Counted from the stretch's first letter, positions 14,862 through 23,762 are shown. The stretch: DNA of 50,335 nucleotides from Daejeonella sp. (GCF_030695525.1 NZ_JAUYSS010000014.1:1-50335); one strand, 5' to 3'. Translations and numbers: made by a program. The notes: a model not told the origin generated them from the sequence alone.

Positions 14862-15077
14862 ATGGAAGTTTTGATATTTAAAACCAATGTAAGCAAGCAA
14901 TCCGACGTGAGCAGCCTTCAAAATCTGCTTAGCAGACATGCTCACATTCTACAGGTAAGCGTAGATCTGGAAGATTGCGATAAGGTGTTACGGATAGTAG
15001 GTAATAATCCTTCGCCCACACAGATTCAATTAGTGGTGAGTTCATTGGGCCTGACCTGTTTGGAGATGGAAGATTAA
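14862..15077 (+). CDS. HMA-like ferredoxin-fold protein without CxxC (71 aa)
   Basis: The predicted beta-alpha-beta-beta-alpha-beta pattern (VLIFKTNV, SLQNLLSRHAHI, VSVDLEDCDKVLRIVG, SPTQIQLVVSSLGLTCLEMED) is that of heavy-metal-associated domains, but the metal-binding CxxC of the first loop is absent (TNVSKQSDV). I chose the ATG at 14862, 3 bp after the stop of the upstream gene. Two earlier in-frame starts (TTG 14847, ATG 14853) would overlap that gene. Together with the sigma factor and the membrane protein it forms a three-gene operon. Confidence 0.7.
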   Translation: MEVLIFKTNVSKQSDVSSLQNLLSRHAHILQVSVDLEDCDKVLRIVGNNPSPTQIQLVVSSLGLTCLEMED

Positions 15078-15324
15078 TCTTGTCGGGGAAAATGAGGCAG
15101 CTGGCTGTTTGCTATTAAGAAACTCATTTTTAATTAAGGCCATATATTTTTACTTTTTGGGATGAAACCCTACCTACGCTTGTTTGACTTAACATAAAAA
15201 TATCAACCGATAAAAACTATTTATCAATACAATATTCCACCAAAGGGAATATCCAATTAGTTGAATCTTAAATTGGTACGAAGAATAAACAAGCTTATAT
15301 TACAAAAATACCAGTATAGAATAT

Positions 15325-15489
15325 TTATTCTGATTTTTTGACCAGTTTGGTAATTTCGAGAACACTATTCGTGATAGAACCGGTAATGGTTACTTCTTCG
15401 CCAACAAAGTTTTCTGCTTTTTTGGAGCCCTTGATCGCATAAACTTTATCGCCACTTACAAAAACAATTTTGGCGCCTTTCTTCCTTCT
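15325..15489 (-). pseudogene. Remnant of a small secreted-protein gene, in frame after the lyase stop
   Basis: Directly after the TAG stop of the heparinase-like gene (15490-15492), the same frame stays open for 54 codons. It encodes RRKKGAKIVFVSGDKVYAIK and onwards to ITKLVKKSE, then TAA at 15325-15327. This resembles the C-terminal half of small secreted proteins of the DUF5818 kind (KKGAK-VFV, GKKVTVTG). The N-terminal half and any start codon are missing. A deletion that joined two genes is the simplest reading; stop-codon read-through is the alternative. Confidence 0.6.
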
Positions 15490-18400
15490 CTATTTTACTG
15501 TCATGCTGGTTCTGCCTTTAGGGACCTGCAAGGTTAATTTTTTCGATGCCTGATCATATTTCCATGTTCGGATTGCGGATCCGTTCAGCAGTACTTGTGA
15601 AGGCTGTTTGTCATAAGTAATGGCAATTGAACCATCCTTCTCTGTACTTAGTTCAAGATTTGTTCCGTTTGATCCGAATTGGACTGCAAAAGTCACAGGC
15701 ACTTCACTCATTACATAAAGGCCATCACCGGAAAACTGACTGCCTTCAAAATAAGCTTTTAAGAGTTTTCCGGAACCATTATAGGATACGGTGAATTGCC
15801 TTGCATCTGTATTGAAACCTGCAATTGTACCTGAAGAATTGGATGCCGTTCTGAAATAGCCATGATCAACAGCGTCTGGCCGCTCAACTTTAGCGCCAAT
15901 CCAACCACCTTCATTAATGGCAGTTGTTTTTGGCCGGGCAGTATAAGTGCCGGAAGCTGGTTTTGCCTCAGGCATGATAACGGCAAGGAAATTTCCCGTG
16001 GTAAGTTTAGGCTTACTGGAAATTCTTACAAAGCTCTCCGAATCTTCGTATTTATCGGTAATCCTTCCATTCACTATATCAGAGGAGACTACATCAAGTG
16101 TAAGACGTGCATTAGGACGGTCAACCGTTAAACGTTGATCTGCAAACTTCATAGAGCTTTTACCATCATTCATTCCTGCATGAAATAGCCAGTCGTAAAC
16201 ATGGCCCTCCGGAGATTTGCTTTTTACCTGGTCGAACATGAAAAGAGGCCCAGTTTTCGTATATAACAAGGTACGGGTATACTTATCGAGTTTCCCCTTA
16301 TAAACCGACGACAGGTCGCCCGACATTTCATCTGTGATTTCACTTGTAAAGCTGTGGAATATCCTCGGCCATTCCCGAAGGGCAGCGATACCGTTGTCGT
16401 AATGTGCCGGCTTCTGACTTTCAGGGTCATGATCAACCAGCATTACATTGTGCCCGATAGCCTGAATATTGTAAGCAAGGTAATCGAAATCGTAATAATG
16501 CCCGCCACCGGCTCCCGGGTCAGTCAGAAGTGTTTCTCCATTGGTCATGATCTGGAAACTTCCCTGGTCATAATGAGCATGATTTGAATTGGGACCCAGC
16601 TTGGTACTGATTATGGTTGAGGCATCATCCCAGCCTGAGCGCATAAGAACTCCCTGTGCATTGAACAACTTTGATGTCGGCAGGTTTTCTCTTGTCTGCG
16701 GACTAATATCATCTCTGTACCAGAGGTAAGCAAAGTATCCACCATTTCCAGCTTCCCAGTACGGTTTTACCCAATTATAAATAAGAGGATTGCCGGTGCG
16801 CTTGGTTAACCACTGATAATGCAACTGACTTCCATACTGGGTACTTGAGCCATTGGTTCCGCCGCCGTCACCATAATCCTGCATTTTTCCGCTGGAATGG
16901 CTGGCCTGTATCGGATATTTATAAACATTCTGAAAGTTAGTTGTAGTGGTCAGGTCAAGTCCGAAATTCCGTTCGAGGGCTGGCAGAAGCTCTGCAATAT
17001 CTCTGGCTGCCATATTCAGGTATCCGCTCTTTGGCTCGGCGTAGCTTCCGTCCTCATAATAAGTTTTATCTAAAAAAGCTTTAGTTTTTGTGATAATACC
17101 TGTAAGGTAGGGCTCTAATGCCGGATTTGATGGATCATCACCGTAAATGGCGGTAGCTGCCAGGCCAAAACCTGCGACTATTACCGCAATATGATTGGTT
17201 TGCTGTGAAGGCATACGGTTCATCTCAACCATATCCCTGTGAAACATCTTTAAACCTTTTTCCATGATTGCATTCCTGACAAATGCACGCTCTTCTTCCG
17301 ACAGCAAATCATAAATCAGATCATATCCAATCCCAACCGGCTTGATAATGTAACCTACGGGGTAATAGGTCCAGAATTTACGTTCAAGCATCCAGTTATT
17401 GTTCCATTTTTTAAATGCACAAAGCTTCAAAAGCGCCTCTTTGGCCTTTTGCCCTGCAGCAAGATCACCTGCAAAGGCATATCTTAAACTTCCATCATGA
17501 ATGACATTGCCAAGCCTGTTGGCACTCGTCCTCCAGTTAGGCGGAGAGATTACAGAAGGTGCAAATGGCGGACCTGTTAATGTTTCGGTTGTATTATCCT
17601 CGGGCTCATTGATCGCACTGATGTCTACATTCATGAAATTTTTATTTTCCAGCGCTTTGTCCAGAATGCGCCTGGCGACCGGCGACTTTTCATTGGCTAT
17701 ACGGCTTTTAAGTTCATCAGCAGAGAAAAACAGACGCGGGTGTTCATTTACCTTTTTACCTGGTACCAGGAAGCGGAAGGCATGTTTTGTTGCTCCTCCC
17801 TGTTCATTTTGACCCTGCAGCCTCATTTCCCATTGTCCGCGCGCATCCTTTTCAGTCAGTTTGTAGATAGACTCATTGACCCATTCGTTTCCGCTTCGTG
17901 TAAATGAAATGTTGTCCTTAACAATTTTTCCCTTGCTATCAACAAGGGTGCCCTTTACTGATTTAAGTGAAATCCCATTCTCGGGAGCTGCTTTCAGACT
18001 GATGTTATCTCCGTAGAAAAAATGCCTGTTCAATATGGATATATCAAACATATCGAGATCAGTGGAAGCTGGGGCAGATGCGATAAAGCGGCTGTCCCGA
18101 TCTCCGGTGATCTGAATATTATCCATTAACATGGTGTACGTATATAAATAATAAACTGGAGGATAGGTACCCTCTAAGGTTATGACCTGAATATGCTCTC
18201 CGGGATTAAGAGCCTGGCCGTTCAGTTTGAATTCACTTGCCGGAATATCCAGCTCAAGCCAGCGATTCGCAACGGGATTCTTCATCGTATACATAAATCG
18301 TCGGCCATCAAAAGTTCCTAAAGAAATCTCCAGCGATTCCGGATTACGGTCGCCTTCAAAATAAATGGCAGCTTTTATCCTGGAAGCAGCGTTTGTATAA

Positions 18401-18678
18401 AAATTCAGGCGCTTAGTAAATCCGGTATACAGTTCTGTATGATAATAAGCTCGCACAGGTCGCGCGAGTGCATAACTGCTGTTATTATGTGTTGGTGTTT
18501 TCCGTGCAAAGTAAAGTGCATCAAACCCGATATCCTGCTGATATGGATAAGGCTCCCAGCCATACAATTCCCCTGTTTCAAAATCATTTGAAAGGGTATA
18601 CGGTGTGCGCAGGGAATTTTGTCCACAGACACTATTCAATAGTAAAAAGGAAAGGGCAAAGACATACAAATTTTTCAT
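15490..18678 (-). CDS. Secreted heparinase II/III-like polysaccharide lyase (1062 aa)
   Basis: A signal peptide (residues 1-19, cleaved near VCGQ) leads into an N-terminal beta-sandwich of carbohydrate-binding type (about 30-190) and a second beta domain (about 200-310). An alpha/alpha-barrel lyase domain (about 320-640) contains RMPSQQTNHIAV. A heparinase II/III-like beta domain contains SNHAHYDQGSFQIMTNGETL with the candidate catalytic His/Tyr, then a C-terminal beta tail. Enzymes of this layout cleave uronic-acid polysaccharides by beta-elimination in the periplasm or outside the cell. The substrate cannot be told from sequence. No SusC/SusD pair lies nearby. An unrelated gene remnant follows in frame. 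Confidence 0.85.
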   Translation of the reverse strand: MKNLYVFALSFLLLNSVCGQNSLRTPYTLSNDFETGELYGWEPYPYQQDIGFDALYFARKTPTHNNSSYALARPVRAYYHTELYTGFTKRLNFYTNAASRIKAAIYFEGDRNPESLEISLGTFDGRRFMYTMKNPVANRWLELDIPASEFKLNGQALNPGEHIQVITLEGTYPPVYYLYTYTMLMDNIQITGDRDSRFIASAPASTDLDMFDISILNRHFFYGDNISLKAAPENGISLKSVKGTLVDSKGKIVKDNISFTRSGNEWVNESIYKLTEKDARGQWEMRLQGQNEQGGATKHAFRFLVPGKKVNEHPRLFFSADELKSRIANEKSPVARRILDKALENKNFMNVDISAINEPEDNTTETLTGPPFAPSVISPPNWRTSANRLGNVIHDGSLRYAFAGDLAAGQKAKEALLKLCAFKKWNNNWMLERKFWTYYPVGYIIKPVGIGYDLIYDLLSEEERAFVRNAIMEKGLKMFHRDMVEMNRMPSQQTNHIAVIVAGFGLAATAIYGDDPSNPALEPYLTGIITKTKAFLDKTYYEDGSYAEPKSGYLNMAARDIAELLPALERNFGLDLTTTTNFQNVYKYPIQASHSSGKMQDYGDGGGTNGSSTQYGSQLHYQWLTKRTGNPLIYNWVKPYWEAGNGGYFAYLWYRDDISPQTRENLPTSKLFNAQGVLMRSGWDDASTIISTKLGPNSNHAHYDQGSFQIMTNGETLLTDPGAGGGHYYDFDYLAYNIQAIGHNVMLVDHDPESQKPAHYDNGIAALREWPRIFHSFTSEITDEMSGDLSSVYKGKLDKYTRTLLYTKTGPLFMFDQVKSKSPEGHVYDWLFHAGMNDGKSSMKFADQRLTVDRPNARLTLDVVSSDIVNGRITDKYEDSESFVRISSKPKLTTGNFLAVIMPEAKPASGTYTARPKTTAINEGGWIGAKVERPDAVDHGYFRTASNSSGTIAGFNTDARQFTVSYNGSGKLLKAYFEGSQFSGDGLYVMSEVPVTFAVQFGSNGTNLELSTEKDGSIAITYDKQPSQVLLNGSAIRTWKYDQASKKLTLQVPKGRTSMTVK

Positions 18679-18901
18679 CTGTGTACGGAATTTAATGTGA
18701 AAATTGAATATACCTCGTTTAGAATTTAAAATCGGCCATAAACACCCCCTTAATGATAAAGTTACAATTTGGTTGTTGCTTACAATGTAAGAGTGAATTC
18801 TGTTCCTATACCTACTTCGCTCGCAACAGTTATACTTCCGCCTGTTTTCTATTCTCCATTTCCCATTTCATTACCTTAACTTTACCTCAAATAAAATAAT
18901 T

Positions 18902-19126
18902 ATGTCAAAGACAAAACTTACTATCAATAATAATGGTTCAGTAAAAATTGAAGGCGATTTTGAGATCGTTGATCGTAATGGTGGAGTTTATGGTCTGCAG
19001 GGCCGGACTGTTCTATCCATTTGCCGCTGCGGACTTTCAAAAAACAAGCCATTCTGTGATGGATCTCATAACGGACATTTCGAGCATGATGCGATCGCTT
19101 TTGATCTTCCTCCAAAAAAGGTTTAG
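18902..19126 (+). CDS. CDGSH iron-sulfur protein (74 aa)
   Basis: The CDGSH signature is complete: Cys41, Cys43, Cys52 and His56 in CRCGLSKNKPFCDGSH, which bind a 2Fe-2S cluster with three Cys and one His. The length is typical of single-domain bacterial members, and no membrane anchor is present, so it is probably cytosolic. Family members act in redox or iron-sulfur transfer; the partner here is unknown. It stands as a single gene 64 bp before the OmpA-type lipoprotein gene. Confidence 0.92.
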   Translation: MSKTKLTINNNGSVKIEGDFEIVDRNGGVYGLQGRTVLSICRCGLSKNKPFCDGSHNGHFEHDAIAFDLPPKKV

Positions 19127-19189
19127 TCCTGTTTTTTCAAATACGGCACCTTTTTTGTATCTTCAAAATTATTAACCAAGTTTAATTAT

Positions 19190-20068
19190 ATGAAGATTCA
19201 AGGATTTATAGCGGTACTTATGTCAGTAGCATTAGTATCTGCATCTTGCGTCAGTACAAAGAAATATACTGCACTGCAAACCAGCCAGAGTCAGCTCCAA
19301 AGCAATTTTAACCTGCTCCAGGATAGCCACCGCGATCTGGAAAGGAAGTATCAAACCAGCCAGAATGAACTTTCAGCTTCAATCGTCCGGGTGAAAAGTC
19401 TGGAAGAACAGATAGCTTCAGAAAAGTCAAATATTGCTTCACTACAAGAAGCACTCAATAAATGTTTAACTACAAGCAGTCAGGGAAATGTAAATATTTC
19501 CAAACTTGTGGATGAGATTAACAGCTCCAATAAATACATTCAGCAGTTGGTAAATACCAAAAACAAGAATGATTCATTGAATCTGGTTTTAACCAATAAC
19601 CTCACCCGATCATTAAGCAGGGAAGAGATGAAGGATGTGGAAGTTCAGGTGCTGAAGGGAGTTGTTTATATTTCCCTTTCGGATAATATGCTTTATAGAT
19701 CAGGTAGTTATTCGATCTCAGATCAGGCCGGTGAGATTTTGGGTAAGGTTGCCAAAATCATCAGGGATTATGAAGGTTATGAAGTCTTGATTGAAGGTAA
19801 TACAGATAATGTGCCTATTTCTATGCCAAATATTCGCAATAACTGGGATTTGAGTACTTTGAGAGCCTCTTCAGTGGTGCAGTCATTACAGAATACCTAT
19901 GGTGTGGATCCTAAGCGACTCACGGCAGGCGGCAGAGGAGAATATAATCCGGTTGCAGGTAATGATACAGAGGCGGGAAAAGCTAAGAACAGAAGGACCC
20001 AAATTATCATTACACCAAAACTGGATCAGTTTATGGAGTTGATCGGTAAAGCTCCTGAGAGTAAGTAG
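19190..20068 (+). CDS. OmpA/MotB-type outer-membrane lipoprotein (292 aa)
   Basis: A lipobox (VSASC, lipidated Cys20) ends the signal peptide. A coiled coil of about residues 30-95 follows, then a linker and a C-terminal OmpA-like peptidoglycan-binding domain (about 150-275) with the typical EGNTDNVPI and LSTLRASSVVQSL motifs and the closing KAKNRRTQII. It should tether the outer membrane to the cell wall. The YiaD/Pal-like role is family knowledge; specific partners are not shown. Confidence 0.88.
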   Translation: MKIQGFIAVLMSVALVSASCVSTKKYTALQTSQSQLQSNFNLLQDSHRDLERKYQTSQNELSASIVRVKSLEEQIASEKSNIASLQEALNKCLTTSSQGNVNISKLVDEINSSNKYIQQLVNTKNKNDSLNLVLTNNLTRSLSREEMKDVEVQVLKGVVYISLSDNMLYRSGSYSISDQAGEILGKVAKIIRDYEGYEVLIEGNTDNVPISMPNIRNNWDLSTLRASSVVQSLQNTYGVDPKRLTAGGRGEYNPVAGNDTEAGKAKNRRTQIIITPKLDQFMELIGKAPESK

Positions 20069-20252
20069 AATTGGGTTTCTATATTGATGGGATGAGGTTT
20101 AATGGGATACTTTTCCAGGAAATTAGCAGGCATGATATTTGTTTTGTTTGAAAAGATATCCTGAATACACCTGATCTAATAGCCTCGGGCAATATGGATA
20201 ATCAGATTTTAGAAGGTTATCAATTACTTTTGAATAGATATTAAAGAAAATA

Positions 20253-20756
20253 ATGCGCTCCATATTTTTGATTTTTTTTCTGTTTCTGATCTCTGTTAAA
20301 TCATTTTCGCAGGCTCCGGTACTGGCAGTAGACAGGGTTGATAAACGCACTAATGAGCATATCAGGCAAACTTCCATGTATCTTTTTAAAGATGGTGGGG
20401 GTGTAAACAAACTGAGCTTCTCAATCCGGGCGCTTGATGATACTTATTTTTTGCTTTTGAACCTGCCAATTGCGGCAACAGTAAAAAGGGGAACCGAGGT
20501 CAGCCTGATCATGGATAACGGGCAGGTAATTAAGTTAGTTGCAAATAATGACGTAATTTCTTTGAATGAAGCCGATATCAGTAAGCGGATGATGGTATTT
20601 GATCTGGAACCTGATAAAGAGATAAAAGAACTTTTAAAGCAGCCGGTTAAATCTATTTCGATTCCTACAAGTAATAAAGGTACTGTGGTGGTTAATCTAT
20701 TAGCTAAAGATAAGGGTCTGATCAGATCAGGTATTATGCTGGCGCAGAAGAAATAA
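20253..20756 (+). CDS. Secreted hypothetical protein (167 aa)
   Basis: A cleavable signal peptide (about residues 1-19, ending KSFSQA) is followed by a beta-rich domain with no family I recognise. Alternating hydrophobic strands such as KLSFSIRALDDTYFLLLNL and the polar basic end (GIMLAQKK) fit a small periplasmic protein. It is preceded by 180 bp with no gene and followed on the other strand by a 55-codon ORF. Confidence 0.65.
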   Translation: MRSIFLIFFLFLISVKSFSQAPVLAVDRVDKRTNEHIRQTSMYLFKDGGGVNKLSFSIRALDDTYFLLLNLPIAATVKRGTEVSLIMDNGQVIKLVANNDVISLNEADISKRMMVFDLEPDKEIKELLKQPVKSISIPTSNKGTVVVNLLAKDKGLIRSGIMLAQKK

Positions 20757-20768
20757 GAACTTCACAGT

Positions 20769-20936
20769 TCAGTGCTGGATTTCCTTTTTTACAGGTGGAT
20801 TCATTGCTTGATTTAATCCCTGATCTTCAAGCTTATTGATCATTTCCGCAATCTCTTTTTTCATAAAAAAGCCAACCATTCTTTGCAGTTTTTTTAACAG
20901 GATTATTGCGGCTTTGATTTTTTCCTGATCAGTCAT
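20769..20936 (-). CDS. Small helical protein (55 aa)
   Basis: An ATG at 20936-20934 opens a 55-codon frame ending at TGA 20769-20771. It reads MTDQEKIKAAIILLKKLQRM, then FFMKKEIAEMINKLEDQG and a PPVKKEIQH end. The composition (regular Leu/Ile/Lys spacing, no low-complexity sequence) fits a real, amphipathic, mostly helical protein. No family is recognised. It is convergent with the secreted protein gene at 20253-20756. Confidence 0.6.
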   Translation of the reverse strand: MTDQEKIKAAIILLKKLQRMVGFFMKKEIAEMINKLEDQGLNQAMNPPVKKEIQH

Positions 20937-20989
20937 AGAGCAAAACTATGCTAAAAATATTAGTATTGCAAGGAAGATTTTTATTTTTT

Positions 20990-21759
20990 GGGATAGTGGA
21001 TATATTTGTGTTGGGAGGGAGATATAATAAGGGATTGTTCAGCTAAAAATTTTCTCCTGTAATACTTTCTTTACTTTTCCTGCAGCAGAAAAGTAACAAA
21101 ATGCCGCGGCTTCCCGGTATTTGTGGTAAAGCCATGCCTTCGGCATTGTAAATCCACACTTTATCCTATCGGTGCAATCCAAGCCGTGTTTTTGGCAGTG
21201 TAAGAGATGAATGAACTTGCAACACTTCTCCGGATTGCTTAAGTGCGGTGATCTATGAATGTTAATGCAGGGATAAAGCGCGCCTTTCCTGCCAAATCCC
21301 AGGAGGCCGATCCTGCAATCGGTGCAGACTGTAATTTATGATCGGTTGTAAGACAGAGTAATCCCAAAAACCACCTTAAGATAATCGTCAGTTGGTATCA
21401 TAATGTCATTCGGCCTAGATAGTATCTCTCCGTTAAGCTTTTTTCCGTCCCGATTGCCATCGGGAATGGTGCGGTAGAGAAAGGCCAAGCCCTAGCACTA
21501 AATTCGAAGCAGTCCCGAACCTTCGGGACAGCGGCGGTGTTTATTCGCTGTTGTATATTATTTTTAAGGCGCTCATGGTCTCGGAGGCACGACGAGACCA
21601 TGAGCGGGATAAACTATGATAGTTTAGTTGTTAATTAATAATTTCCACTTTGCGTCCTGATAAGTAACTGGAAAATATTTGTGTGTTCAGTGAGGTATAG
21701 AGAGTAGCAAGGTTAAAGTTAATATGAATCAATTTTCATATTTTTACTAACCCTAAATC
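20990..21759. other. Repeat-rich gene-free interval
   Basis: No convincing gene is seen. Palindromes are at 21448-21465 (TCCCGAT/ATCGGGA) and 21512-21529 (GTCCCGAA/TTCGGGAC), with a 13-bp stem at 21571-21605. Near 21130 there is a TTCG-loop hairpin (ATGCC/GGCAT). A 67-codon minus-strand frame (21398-21601) is made of this repeat sequence and is not listed as a gene. Confidence 0.7.
21571..21605. repeat. 13-bp stem palindrome
   Basis: GCTCATGGTCTCG (21571-21583) pairs perfectly with CGAGACCATGAGC (21593-21605) around a 9-nt loop. The core GGAGGCACGACGA (21583-21595) recurs inverted at 23088-23100, so both belong to one dispersed family. Confidence 0.85.
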
Positions 21760-21837
21760 ATGAAAGCCCTATTAATCCTCGCCATCCTTTTCATCATCAT
21801 CCTCATGCTCGCCAGGATGAAGAAATTTCCTTTTTAA
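21760..21837 (+). CDS. Possible micro-membrane protein (25 aa)
   Basis: ATG to TAA encodes MKALLILAILFIIILMLARM plus KKFPF: one uninterrupted hydrophobic helix with a basic tail, as in known bacterial single-pass micropeptides. The region around it is free of other genes. Upstream signals are weak, so it may be a chance frame in AT-rich DNA. Confidence 0.35.
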   Translation: MKALLILAILFIIILMLARMKKFPF

Positions 21838-21996
21838 CCCTGCCCGGGGCGGAATATTCTTATTTTAATTTCTGTTACGATAAAATGTTAATAACATAAG
21901 TTATTTATTATCAATTAGATGTCTTTTCATATTTTCAATATATCTTAACTTATTAACAATTGCTCGTATATTTATTCCTTAATTAACCAATTAATT

Positions 21997-22962
21997 ATGA
22001 CAGCAGAAGTAAATATCCCGCGTCTTGATCTTGACGATTATATAAAGGGTACACCTGAGCAGAAAAAGCAATTTTCTGATAATATCGGCAAGGCTTTTAA
22101 TGATACCGGTTTCGTAACCATTGCCAATCATGGAATGACTCAGGAGCTCATCAATGAGCTTTATACTGAAGTAAAGAAATTCTTTAGCATGCCTGATGAG
22201 CAGAAATTAAAATATGAAATCCCGGAACTTGCTGGTCAGAGGGGTTATACAAGCAAAGGAAGAGAGAAGGCAAAGGATTCAAAAACCCCCGACCTGAAGG
22301 AATTCTGGCAGAGCGGGCAGGTAGTTACTGATGGCGATTATGTGAAAGAGGAATATCCTGATAATGTCCAGGTGAATGAGCTACCCGGCTTTAATAAGGT
22401 AACCCGTGAGGTTTATCAGCGTTTGGAATATGCCGGAAAGCATTTATTGCGGGCTATTGCAGTTTATCTGAACCTTCCAGAAAATTATTTTGATGATAAA
22501 GTACATAATGGGAACTCCATCTTACGTGCTATTCATTATTTCCCAATCGAAAATCCCGATAGTATTCCTGCTGATGCGGTTCGTGCAGGAGCACATGAAG
22601 ACATCAACCTGATAACCCTGCTGATTGGTGCCAGTGCCGATGGTCTGGAGGTTTTAACCCGCGATGGCCGCTGGTATCCGGTAAAAGCGAATGTGGAAGA
22701 TATTGTAGTCAATGTAGGGGATATGCTGCAGCGCTTAACCAATAATAAACTGAAATCAACTACTCACCGTGTGGTAAATCCTCCGCGTGAGTTGATGAAG
22801 ACTTCCAGGTTTTCAGTCCCGTTCTTTCTGCACCCAAAAGCAGATATGGACCTGACAGCCCTGGATTCTTGTATCAATGCAGATCACCCGAAAGCGTATA
22901 CAGATATCACTGCCGGTGAATATCTGGATGAGCGGCTGAGGGAGATTGGATTGAAGATGTAA
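21997..22962 (+). CDS. 2-oxoglutarate/Fe(II) oxygenase, isopenicillin N synthase-like (321 aa)
   Basis: The N-terminal DIOX_N domain (FVTIANHGM at about 39-47) and the C-terminal 2OG-Fe(II) domain are both present. Iron ligands are His200, Asp202 (AGAHEDINLITLL) and His257 (STTHRVV). Arg271-x-Ser273 (RFSVPFFLHP) should bind 2-oxoglutarate. The length is normal. Such enzymes oxidise small molecules in the cytosol; the substrate cannot be read from the sequence and no pathway genes adjoin it. Bacterial members are often catabolic or biosynthetic hydroxylases. Confidence 0.9.
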   Translation: MTAEVNIPRLDLDDYIKGTPEQKKQFSDNIGKAFNDTGFVTIANHGMTQELINELYTEVKKFFSMPDEQKLKYEIPELAGQRGYTSKGREKAKDSKTPDLKEFWQSGQVVTDGDYVKEEYPDNVQVNELPGFNKVTREVYQRLEYAGKHLLRAIAVYLNLPENYFDDKVHNGNSILRAIHYFPIENPDSIPADAVRAGAHEDINLITLLIGASADGLEVLTRDGRWYPVKANVEDIVVNVGDMLQRLTNNKLKSTTHRVVNPPRELMKTSRFSVPFFLHPKADMDLTALDSCINADHPKAYTDITAGEYLDERLREIGLKM

Positions 22963-23014
22963 GTGGAATTGAAGTGTGGGGTGTCAATACGACCTTAGTG
23001 TTTTGTCATTGCGA

Positions 23015-23110
23015 GAGTGATGTTATGTCATTGCGAGCGCAGCGAAGCAATCTCATCAATAAGATTACTAAATGTCATAAGATTGCTTCGTCGTGCCTCC
23101 TACCCATGAC
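23015..23110. repeat. Dispersed palindromic repeat (CATTGCGAG family)
   Basis: GAAGCAATCT (23044-23053) pairs with AGATTGCTTC (23080-23089), and the flanks carry CATTGCGAGCGCAGC and CGTCGTGCCTCC. Pairs of such half-sites are common between genes in Sphingobacteriaceae. The interval 22963-23275 holds this repeat, a tandem array and an AACCAACC-rich end, but no gene. Confidence 0.8.
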
Positions 23111-23142
23111 AAGCAATACGCTTTAGATTAGAAACAAGGTAT

Positions 23143-23205
23143 GGGATGACATTCAAAACGTTCGGGATGACATGCAATACTTTCAGGATGACAGGTGGAA
23201 CGTTC
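23143..23205. repeat. 21-bp tandem repeat, three copies
   Basis: Units starting GGGATGACA at 23143 and 23164 and AGGATGACA at 23185 are spaced exactly 21 bp apart and end in AACGTTC or ATACTTTC. A fourth, degenerate unit may follow from 23206. Confidence 0.7.
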
Positions 23206-23275
23206 AGCAGGACTTATAACATTCTCAGAAGCAGGATTCACTAACAACCAACAACCAACCAACTAACCAACCACC

Positions 23276-23761
23276 CTAGTTCTTCATCTCCCTCTTAATA
23301 CTCTGCTCCAGCTCCGCCTGTCGGTGTGTTCCGATGATATATTTCAAGCCGTCACGGTCTGTGAGCATAACGGCATCCTTACCCCCTGCATAGAAACGAA
23401 CGGTTCCCTTCTGGTGCAGATTATAAACCGGGTTATTAATGATATAAGAGCTATAGGGAACAGCCTCAACTTTAATGATACTGTTCAGGTCGATTTTGAC
23501 CATTTTTGTAGTCCAGATTCCATCAAGCACAATACTTTTATTATTTACAGTAGTTTTGTAATGCAGTAAAAACATCATGACTACTGAGCCAATCAGTATT
23601 CCGAAACCTACAACCAGAAAAAGTTCTGCATTCTGACCCTGGCTTCCTGAAAGGTAGTAAGCACCAAAACAAAACAGAGCCAGCACCAAACGGATGCTGA
23701 TGCGACCGTAATCGCGACCCAGGTATTGTTTTTCTAAGAAAGCCGGTTCGTTTTCTTCCAT
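23276..23761 (-). CDS. Membrane protein with PH-like domain (161 aa)
   Basis: Two membrane segments (about residues 22-41 and 45-66) are followed by a cytoplasmic beta-rich domain of about 85 residues (residues 72-155), with strand pattern VNNKSIVLDGIW, VKIDLNSIIKVEAV, TVRFYAGG, VMLTDRDGLKYIIGT and a final helix. This matches the bacterial PH-domain layout (bPH2/YcxB-like). It starts 1 bp after the tilS stop codon, so they are probably co-transcribed. The function is unknown; membrane or envelope work is likely. Confidence 0.75.
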   Translation of the reverse strand: MEENEPAFLEKQYLGRDYGRISIRLVLALFCFGAYYLSGSQGQNAELFLVVGFGILIGSVVMMFLLHYKTTVNNKSIVLDGIWTTKMVKIDLNSIIKVEAVPYSSYIINNPVYNLHQKGTVRFYAGGKDAVMLTDRDGLKYIIGTHRQAELEQSIKREMKN

Positions 23762-23762
23762 G

